41,048 bases of DNA, taken from assembly GCA_937879875.1 (NCBI GenBank), contig CALFMN010000007.1, positions 1-41,048 on the forward strand. Reading direction: 5' to 3'. Shown here one piece after another: positions 34,660 through 41,048 of the stretch. The position numbers and the translations under genes are program-made. Source of the DNA: an uncultured Chloroflexota bacterium (GTDB lineage Bacteria > Chloroflexota > Dehalococcoidia > CAUJGQ01). The notes beneath the pieces were generated by a model. The model worked only from the letters and a program-made list of their open reading frames with translations. It was not told the origin of the DNA and ran no database searches. How positions within the stretch are numbered: position 1 is the first letter of the stretch; every line of letters starts with the position of its first letter.

Positions 34660-35358
34660 ATGGAAGTCTTGTTCGGCGTGTTCGCCGCGCTCGCGTTCAT
34701 CGCCGCGCTGCGCCTGGTCTTCGCCACTAACTCGGTGCAGACCACACTGGCGCCGCTGCTCGTGCTGCTTTTGGCCGGGCTCGTGTTCGTCGTGCTCTCA
34801 CACGAGTTCACGGACACGATCTCCTCGCTGCACGCGCCGCAGGTCGTCTTCTACATGGTCGGCGGCCTGGCGCTGGCGGGCGGCATGGGCGTCGTGTTCG
34901 CAAATGATCTGGTGCACGCGGCGCTCTTCCTGATCATGACGCTCTTGATGACGGCCGGCGTCTTCGTGCTCGTCTCCGCCGAGTTTTTGGGGCTGGTGCA
35001 GATCCTGCTCTACGGCGGCGCCGTCTCCATCCTGATCATCTTCGCGCTGATGCTGACGCGGGCGCGCGAGACGCAGGCGCTGCGCCTGAACGGGCCGCAG
35101 TGGCCGTTCGCGCTGGTGACGGGCGGCGGGCTGGGCGCGGTGCTGATCCTGATGGTCGGCCGCGTCGATGCCTGGAAGGGCCTGACCGACACCACCTACA
35201 AGACGATCAACGACATCGGCAACGCGCTGTTCGATACCTACGCGCTGCCGTTCGAGATCGCCTCGCTGGTGCTGATCGTGGCGCTGGTGGGCGCGATCGT
35301 GATCGCCCGCGCCGAGGAGACGCCGGAGCTGCCCGCCGGTCAGGCGGAGCAACGCTGA
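34660..35358 (+). CDS. nuoJ: NADH-quinone oxidoreductase subunit J
   Basis: A 232-residue membrane subunit with five helices. The conserved pi-bulge helix region reads GLVQILLYGGAVSILIIFALML, a segment near the coupling path of complex I. The C-terminal part VLIVALVGAIVIAR is typical. It lies 54 bp after nuoI and 30 bp before nuoK. Confidence 0.94.
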   Translation: MEVLFGVFAALAFIAALRLVFATNSVQTTLAPLLVLLLAGLVFVVLSHEFTDTISSLHAPQVVFYMVGGLALAGGMGVVFANDLVHAALFLIMTLLMTAGVFVLVSAEFLGLVQILLYGGAVSILIIFALMLTRARETQALRLNGPQWPFALVTGGGLGAVLILMVGRVDAWKGLTDTTYKTINDIGNALFDTYALPFEIASLVLIVALVGAIVIARAEETPELPAGQAEQR

Positions 35359-35388
35359 CCCGGTGAGAGCCGAGGAGAGCCGACCGCG

Positions 35389-35697
35389 ATGATCCCGTTG
35401 CAACAGGTGCTGGTGCTGAGCGCCCTGCTCTTCTCGCTCGGGGTGTACGGCGTGCTGGCCCGCCGCAATGCGGTGCTGATTATCATGTCCGTCGAGCTGA
35501 TGCTGAACGCGGTCAACATCAACTTCATCGCCTTCGCCGTGTATCTCGCGCCCAACAAAGTCGTCGGACTGGTGTTTGCGATCTTCGTGATCGTCGTGGC
35601 CGCGGCCGAAGCGGGCCTCGCGCTCGCGATCATTCTGCGCGTCTACCGCAACGAACGTACGGCCAACGTCGACGAGGTCGATCTGCTCAAGTGGTAG
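35389..35697 (+). CDS. nuoK: NADH-quinone oxidoreductase subunit K
   Basis: A 102-residue subunit with three membrane helices, homologous to MrpC of sodium/proton antiporters. It shows SLGVYGVLARRNAVLIIMSVELMLNAVNINFIAF, including the conserved Glu in helix 2 (VELMLNA), and the second Glu in AAAEAGLALAI. Length is usual. Confidence 0.95.
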   Translation: MIPLQQVLVLSALLFSLGVYGVLARRNAVLIIMSVELMLNAVNINFIAFAVYLAPNKVVGLVFAIFVIVVAAAEAGLALAIILRVYRNERTANVDEVDLLKW

Positions 35698-35747
35698 GCC
35701 GCGCCCGCGCGCGGTAAGTCCAACTCGATCCCCGGAGTGGTGAACAC

Positions 35748-37805
35748 GTGCTGCTGCCGATGCCTTTGCCCGCCTCCGCCCGCCGCTTTCAGCGTGAGCA
35801 TCCCACGGCGTGGGCCTGGCAGACCGCGATCGTCGGCACGATCGTGCTCGGCGGCGTCGCCGCGATCGTGGCCGTGATTGCGGCGCTGAAGAGCTTCACC
35901 GTCTACAGCGCCTGGCTGATGCCGGCGTTCTGCGGCGGGGCGTTCGTCATTCTCGCGCTCGTGCGCAACTACCTGCCGCGCAAGGGCGACTGGGTCAGCA
36001 TCTTCGCCATCACCGGCGCCTTCACGATCTTCTTCTTTCTCCTGCATGATTACCTCACACGCACCAGCGGCGGCGGGCTCGCCGGCTTCGACAACTCCTT
36101 CGACTGGCTGAACGTCGGCAACTACGGCCTGCGCGTCGGTTTCTTCGTCGACCCGATCGCGATCGTGATGCTGGCGGTCGTCGCCACCGTGTCGCTGATG
36201 GTCAACATCTACTCCACGGGCTACATGCACGGCGAGGCGCGCTACGGCTGGTTCTTCGCCGTGCTCTCGCTGTTCGCCGCGGCGATGATGACGCTGGTGC
36301 TGGCCGACAACTTCCTCTTGATGTACGTCTGCTGGGAGTTGGTCGGCATCTGTTCCTTCCTGCTGATCGGCTTCTACTATGAGCGCCGCTCGGCGGTCGA
36401 GGCGGCGAAGAAGGCGTTCGTCACCACCCGCGCCGGCGACGTCGGCTTTCTGATCGGCATCATCCTCTTCTGGCGCGCCACCGGCACGTTCGATGTTCAG
36501 ACGATCATCAACGCCGCCGTGCATCATACGAACGGCCTGAGCGGCGCCTATCTCACCGTCGCCACACTCTTCCTCTTCCTCGGCGCGATGGGCAAGTCGG
36601 CGCAGGTCCCGTTCCAGGTCTGGCTGCCGGACGCGATGGAAGGCCCCACGCCCGTCTCCGCGCTGATCCACGCGGCGACGATGGTCGTGGCTGGCATCTA
36701 TCTCGTCGCCCGCACGCTGCCGATCTTCCAGGCGGCGGAGGGCGCGACCACGGTGGTGCTGATTATCGGCGTGGTTACGGCGCTGATGGCGGCGACGATC
36801 GCGATCGTGCAGACCGACCTGAAAAAGGTGATCGCCTACTCCACGATCAGCAATCTCGGCTTCATGATGGCGGCGCTGGGCGCGGGCGCGGTTACGGGCG
36901 CGATGTTCCACCTGATGACGCACGCCTTCTTCAAGGCGTTGCTCTTCCTGGGCGCCGGCTCGGTGATCCACGCCACCGGCACGCAGGAGATGCCCGAGAT
37001 GGGCGGCCTCGCGCCGAAGATGAAGATCACCTTCATCACCTTTCTGTTCGCCGGGTTGGCCAACGCGGGCATTCCGCCGCTCGCCGGATTCTGGTCGAAG
37101 GACGAGGTGCTGAAGAGCGTCTTCGACAACCAGAACGCGGTCTACCTGATCCTCTTGCTGCTCTGGGTGCTGCTCTCCGGCATCTACACGGCGCGCATGA
37201 TCATCCTGACGTTCTTCGGCAAGCCGCGCGTGCGCCACATTTACAATCACGCGCACGAGTCGCCGCCCAGCATGCTGCTGCCGCTGATCGCGCTCGGCCT
37301 GCTTTCGATCGCGGCCGGCTGGGTGGCCTTCGAAGGGATCGGCAAGGCGCTCGGCTTCCCCGGCGGCATCGGCCAGTTCGTCATCCCCTTCGGCGGCGAA
37401 GGCGAGTTGCTCAGTATCAACGGCGGTCTGGCCGTGGGCGCGACGATCGCCGGCCTGCTCGGCTTCTTCATCGCCAGCTACTACTGGTGGGGGCTGGGCG
37501 AGCGCGCCGCGCGCGTGGCCGCGCACTTTCCCGACCTCTACGATCTGGTGCGGCGCAAGTTCTACTTCGACGAGATGTATCAGGCGATCATCGATCGCGT
37601 GGTGCTCGGCTTCGGCCGCGTGGTCTCGTGGTTCGACCGCCAGGTGGTGAACGACACCGGCGTGGACGGCAGCGCCGATGTGACTGGCTTCGCCGGCTTC
37701 GAGCTGAAGCTCAGTGAAACGGGCAAGATTCCGAACTACGCCCTCGCCATTGCGGGGGGGGTGGTAGTGCTGGCGATCATCGCCTTTACGACGCAGGGCG
37801 TCTAG
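35748..37805 (+). CDS. nuoL: NADH-quinone oxidoreductase subunit L
   Basis: A 685-residue antiporter-like proton-pump subunit at the distal end of the membrane arm. Motifs include NFLLMYVCWELVGICSFLLIGFYY with the key Glu, KSAQVPFQVWLPDAMEGPTPVSALIHAATMVVAGIYL with the Lys, and TQEMPEMGGLAPKM. The C-terminus contains the long lateral helix region. It starts with GTG at 35748; an ATG at 35760 is possible. Confidence 0.95.
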   Translation: MLLPMPLPASARRFQREHPTAWAWQTAIVGTIVLGGVAAIVAVIAALKSFTVYSAWLMPAFCGGAFVILALVRNYLPRKGDWVSIFAITGAFTIFFFLLHDYLTRTSGGGLAGFDNSFDWLNVGNYGLRVGFFVDPIAIVMLAVVATVSLMVNIYSTGYMHGEARYGWFFAVLSLFAAAMMTLVLADNFLLMYVCWELVGICSFLLIGFYYERRSAVEAAKKAFVTTRAGDVGFLIGIILFWRATGTFDVQTIINAAVHHTNGLSGAYLTVATLFLFLGAMGKSAQVPFQVWLPDAMEGPTPVSALIHAATMVVAGIYLVARTLPIFQAAEGATTVVLIIGVVTALMAATIAIVQTDLKKVIAYSTISNLGFMMAALGAGAVTGAMFHLMTHAFFKALLFLGAGSVIHATGTQEMPEMGGLAPKMKITFITFLFAGLANAGIPPLAGFWSKDEVLKSVFDNQNAVYLILLLLWVLLSGIYTARMIILTFFGKPRVRHIYNHAHESPPSMLLPLIALGLLSIAAGWVAFEGIGKALGFPGGIGQFVIPFGGEGELLSINGGLAVGATIAGLLGFFIASYYWWGLGERAARVAAHFPDLYDLVRRKFYFDEMYQAIIDRVVLGFGRVVSWFDRQVVNDTGVDGSADVTGFAGFELKLSETGKIPNYALAIAGGVVVLAIIAFTTQGV

Positions 37806-37889
37806 GCCCAACGGCAAGGCAGGTATCCCGGGCGAAGCGCCGGCGCCTGCCGACACGGCTGCGCGACGTTAGACGCTAAAGGAGAGACG

Positions 37890-39515
37890 ATGGCTGGGGG
37901 AGTGCTGCTGGCGCTCGTGCTCGTGCCGCTGGGCGCGGCCGTAGTATTGATGGCCGTGCCGGGGCGCCTGACCAACGTCGTGCGCGCGGTCGCCGTGCTC
38001 GCGGCGCTGGCGATGTTCGTGCTCGCGCTCATTACCTTCATCGCCTACAACATCTCGAGCGGCGGCATTCAGGGCGAGTTGCGCTGGGACTGGCTCTCCA
38101 ACGTCGCCTTCCTGGGCGATAACGGCATTACGCTGCACGTCGGCGTTGATGGTATCGCCGCGCCACTGATCTTGCTCAACGGCATCGTCACGCTGGCCGG
38201 CACCTGGGTCTCGTTCAAGATCGACTTCCGCAACAAAGACTTCTTCATCCTGCTCTTCGTCCTTTCTGCAGGCGTTTTCGGCACATTCATCTCGCTCGAC
38301 CTGTTCTTCTTCTTCTTCTTCTACGAACTGGCCGTGCTGCCGATGTACCAGCTAATCGTCATCTGGGGCAGCGGCCCGGCGCCCTACGGCGCGAATCGCG
38401 ACCGAACCTACGGCAGTATGAAGCTGACGATGATGCTGGTCGCCGCTTCGGTCGCGATCTTCATCGCCATCCTGGCCATCTTCAACGAGGCCGGCGCCGG
38501 CACCTTCGACCTGCCGACGCTGTGGAAGGCCGGCTACTCGCCCGCTTTCCAGAAGACCTTCTTCCCCTTCATCATGATCGGCTGCGGCGTGCTCGCCGGC
38601 CTCTGGCCCTTCCACGGCTGGTCGCCCGACGGCCACGCGGCGGCGCCCACGGCCGTCTCGATGCTGCACGCGGGCGTGTTGATGAAGCTGGGCGCCTTCG
38701 GCATCCTGCGCCTCGGCATCCAGATGTTTCCCGACGGCGCCCGCTTCTGGATGCCCGCGCTGATGGTGCTCGGCACCACGGCCGCGCTCTATGGCGCCTT
38801 CTCCGCCACGGTGCAGCGCGACTGGAAGTTGATGACCGGTTTCTCCAGCGTCAGCCACATGGGCTACGTGCTGATGGGGCTGGCGACGCTGAACCCGATC
38901 GGCGTCAACGGCGCCGTCTTGCAGATGTTCAGCCACGGCGTGATGACGGCGCTCTTCTTCGCGATGATCGGCTCGGTCTACGACCAAGCACACACGCGCG
39001 ACCTGCGCGCCTTCGGCGGCCTGATTCACAAGATGCCGCGCTTCGTCGCCTTCTTTACGCTGGCCGGCTTCGCCTCGCTCGGCTTACCGTTACTCTCCGG
39101 CTTCGTGGCCGAGTTCAACATCTTCGTCGGCACGTTTAAGACCTATCCCTTGTTCGGCGCGCTCGGCGTCTTCTCGGCGCTGATCACGGCGACCTACATC
39201 CTGCGCATGTTCAGCTTCGCCTTCTTCGGGCCGTTCAACGCGCGCTGGTCCGGCCTGCGCGACCTGCTGCCGACGGAAGTGCTGGCCGGCTCACTGCTGG
39301 CGGGCGCGATCATCTTCCTCGGCCTCTGGCCCAGTCCGTTCGTCGACCGCATCGCCCAGGGGCTGCGCGGCATCCCGGCGATCTGCCCCAACCAGCAGTG
39401 CTCCGTCGGTCTGGGCGCGAGCAACATCCGGCCGCACGCGCCGCCGGGCACGACGCCGATCTCCTGGCTGATCGATGTGCACACGCCGACCGCGGGACGG
39501 GGGTCCGGGCTATGA
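37890..39515 (+). CDS. nuoM: NADH-quinone oxidoreductase subunit M
   Basis: A 541-residue antiporter-like subunit. FFFFFFYELAVLPMYQLIVIWG has the channel Glu, GLWPFHGWSPDGHAAAPTAVSMLHAGVLMKLGAFGILR the Pro-rich broken-helix region with Lys, and SSVSHMGYVLMGLATLN the conserved His. AAAGGAGAGACG gives a strong ribosome binding site before the ATG at 37890. The C-terminal 45 residues are hydrophilic. It overlaps nuoN by four bases (ATGA). Confidence 0.95.
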   Translation: MAGGVLLALVLVPLGAAVVLMAVPGRLTNVVRAVAVLAALAMFVLALITFIAYNISSGGIQGELRWDWLSNVAFLGDNGITLHVGVDGIAAPLILLNGIVTLAGTWVSFKIDFRNKDFFILLFVLSAGVFGTFISLDLFFFFFFYELAVLPMYQLIVIWGSGPAPYGANRDRTYGSMKLTMMLVAASVAIFIAILAIFNEAGAGTFDLPTLWKAGYSPAFQKTFFPFIMIGCGVLAGLWPFHGWSPDGHAAAPTAVSMLHAGVLMKLGAFGILRLGIQMFPDGARFWMPALMVLGTTAALYGAFSATVQRDWKLMTGFSSVSHMGYVLMGLATLNPIGVNGAVLQMFSHGVMTALFFAMIGSVYDQAHTRDLRAFGGLIHKMPRFVAFFTLAGFASLGLPLLSGFVAEFNIFVGTFKTYPLFGALGVFSALITATYILRMFSFAFFGPFNARWSGLRDLLPTEVLAGSLLAGAIIFLGLWPSPFVDRIAQGLRGIPAICPNQQCSVGLGASNIRPHAPPGTTPISWLIDVHTPTAGRGSGL

Positions 39516-40993
39516 ACTACTCGCTCATGATCCCCGAATACTGTCTCGTCGGCCTCGCGTTCATCGTGATCGCGATCGAGCTGTGGTTCCCGCAGGTGCG
39601 GAGGGACATCGTCGGTTACATCGCGGCGCTGGGCGCGGCGGGCATCCTCGCCGGCTCCTTCGCCTACGCGCAGACCAATGAATCGTTCAACGGCCTCTTG
39701 CAGATCGACCACTACACGCTCTTCTTCCGCGTGCTCTTTTTGGGCGCGGCCGTGTTCATCTGCATCCTCTCGGCGCAGTTCGTGCGCAAATACCTGCGCA
39801 ACGGCGGCGAGTACTTCGGCGTGCTGCTGCTGGGCACGGCGGGCGCGATCGGCATGGCCGCCGCCACCGAGCTGCTCACCGCCTACATCTCGCTCGAGCT
39901 GATCAGCTTCAGCCTCTACGTGCTGATCTCCTTCGCCAAGTACGACCGCAAGTCGAACGAGGCGGGGCTGAAGTACGTGCTGCTCGGCGCCTTCGCCTCG
40001 GCGATGTTTCTGTATGGCGTCAGCCTGGTCTACGGCGTGACGAAGACGACCAGCTACGCCGGCATCGCGCAGAGCCTGCCCGCCAACGGCGACCTCGGCC
40101 TGCTGATGGGGATCGTGCTGATTCTTACCGGCATCGGCTTCAAGATCGCGGCCGTGCCCTTCCACATGGCCACGCCCGACGCCTACGAGGGCGCGCCGCT
40201 GCCGATCACCGCGTTCCTCTCGATCACCTCGAAGGCCGCCGGCTTCGCGCTGTTGCTGCGGCTGTTCAGCACGGCGTTCGGCCCGCGTCTGGACGAGTGG
40301 AAGTGGCTGGTCGCGATACTTTCGGCCGCGACGATGACGCTCGGCAATTTGGTCGCGATCCAGCAGCACAACATCAAGCGTCTGCTGGCCTATTCAAGCA
40401 TCGGCCAGGTCGGCTACTTGTTGATCGGCATCGCGGCGATGGCGCCGGACTCGGCCAGCGCCCTGCTCTTCCACCTGGCCGGCTACGTCGTCACCAACCT
40501 CGTCGTCTTCGGCGCGGTGATCGCGATCTTTAATCAGACGGGCATCGAGGAGATCTCGGACTACGCCGGCATGGCCGACCGCCAGCCGTTTCTGGCACTG
40601 GTGTTGACGATCGGCCTCTTCTCGCTGGCCGGTATGCCGCTGTTCGCCGGCTTCTTCACCAAGTTCTTTTTGTTCCAGTCGGGCGCCAATCACGGGCTGC
40701 TCTGGCTGGTGGGCTTCGCCGTGGTCAACAGCATGATCTCGCTCTACTACTACCTGCTGGTGATCAAGCAGCTCTATCTGGCCGGCGACAAGAGCCCCTC
40801 GGCGCGCGTGCACCCATCACCGATCCTCACCGGCGCCATCGGTCTGCTGACGCTCGGTGTGTTCGTGATCGGTATCTATCCCCTGCCGCTGGTGAAGGGC
40901 ACGGACAAGGCGATCGCGCCGCTCTTCCCCAACGGCAGCTTCGTGCAGCACGTCGGACAAACGCACAGCGGCGCCGACGCGCAGACGCGGTAA
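39512..40993 (+). CDS. nuoN: NADH-quinone oxidoreductase subunit N
   Basis: The third antiporter-like subunit, 493 residues from the ATG at 39512; the open frame upstream is a shadow of nuoM. ELLTAYISLELISFSLYVLISFAK contains the channel Glu, GFKIAAVPFHMATPDAYEGAPLPITAFLSITSKAAGFALLLR the Lys-containing broken helix, and AYSSIGQVGYLLIGIA the central motif. It ends the nuo run; a family A repeat begins 32 bp later. Confidence 0.95.
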   Translation: MNYSLMIPEYCLVGLAFIVIAIELWFPQVRRDIVGYIAALGAAGILAGSFAYAQTNESFNGLLQIDHYTLFFRVLFLGAAVFICILSAQFVRKYLRNGGEYFGVLLLGTAGAIGMAAATELLTAYISLELISFSLYVLISFAKYDRKSNEAGLKYVLLGAFASAMFLYGVSLVYGVTKTTSYAGIAQSLPANGDLGLLMGIVLILTGIGFKIAAVPFHMATPDAYEGAPLPITAFLSITSKAAGFALLLRLFSTAFGPRLDEWKWLVAILSAATMTLGNLVAIQQHNIKRLLAYSSIGQVGYLLIGIAAMAPDSASALLFHLAGYVVTNLVVFGAVIAIFNQTGIEEISDYAGMADRQPFLALVLTIGLFSLAGMPLFAGFFTKFFLFQSGANHGLLWLVGFAVVNSMISLYYYLLVIKQLYLAGDKSPSARVHPSPILTGAIGLLTLGVFVIGIYPLPLVKGTDKAIAPLFPNGSFVQHVGQTHSGADAQTR

Positions 40994-41025
40994 GGGAGAG
41001 GCCAGGCCGCGCTCTGAGTCCGCGC

Positions 41026-41048
41026 GGGGCACCTAACCCTGACTTCGC
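41026..41048. repeat. Family A repeat, copy 6, cut by the window end
   Basis: ggggcacctaaccctgacttcgc matches the left terminus of the other family A copies and the beginning of the first hairpin. The rest lies outside the window. Confidence 0.75.

Noticed and set aside
35643..37856. Open frame of 737 codons antisense to nuoL
   Set aside because: The protein is very rich in His, Arg, Asp and Gln with no domain, as expected for antisense frames in GC-rich DNA; nuoL is certain on the other strand.

Overview
The window is high-GC bacterial chromosome carrying core genes: F-type ATP synthase, complex I, ctp synthase, Rho, ValRS, MurA and MreB/Mbl. The DUF151 and DUF951 pair, the 11-subunit nuo cluster without nuoEFG, and the style of the proteins suggest Chloroflexota, perhaps a Dehalococcoidia-like lineage. 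That placement is an inference from gene content; no similarity search was run.

Layout. (1) 313-12413, minus strand: DUF951 protein, DUF151 nuclease-domain protein, then atpB-E-F-H-A-G, a HAD phosphatase gene, atpD-C, then murA and an mbl/mreB homologue. The order atpC-murA-mbl recalls the Bacillus atp-murAA-mbl neighbourhood. (2) 12715-18805: an LLM-type flavin oxidoreductase (-), a GbsR/MarR-like regulator with an ABC exporter (+), a small decayed gene, and a PAP2-family membrane phosphatase (-). (3) 19201-23005, plus strand: pyrG, a small membrane protein and rho. (4) 23228-26158: a 2.9 kb restriction-modification cassette placed between rho and valS. It holds a putative PD-(D/E)XK endonuclease, a 5-cytosine methyltransferase, a vsr gene broken by one in-frame TGA, and an excisionase-like HTH protein. 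It is bracketed by a 99-bp perfect direct repeat (107 bp with one mismatch) that contains the valS promoter, ribosome binding site and first codons, so valS was rebuilt at the right-hand junction. (5) 26126-29297: valS and a MarR regulator. (6) 29530-40993: nuoA-B-C-D-H-I-J-K-L-M-N.

Several intergenic spaces, including some inside the atp and nuo operons, hold two families of compound inverted repeats. Family A (six or seven copies) has termini reading ggggcacctaacc and arms that each fold into two hairpins; the stem sequences differ between copies while pairing is kept. Family B (two copies plus a related solo hairpin) includes one copy that supplies the last codons of the HAD gene.

The best candidates for new biology are the R-M cassette with its long target duplication and the modular covarying hairpin repeats. 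Smaller points are an Asp in place of the fosfomycin-target Cys in MurA, an altered nucleotide loop in the MreB homologue, and an 18-bp operator-like palindrome in front of the exporter operon.
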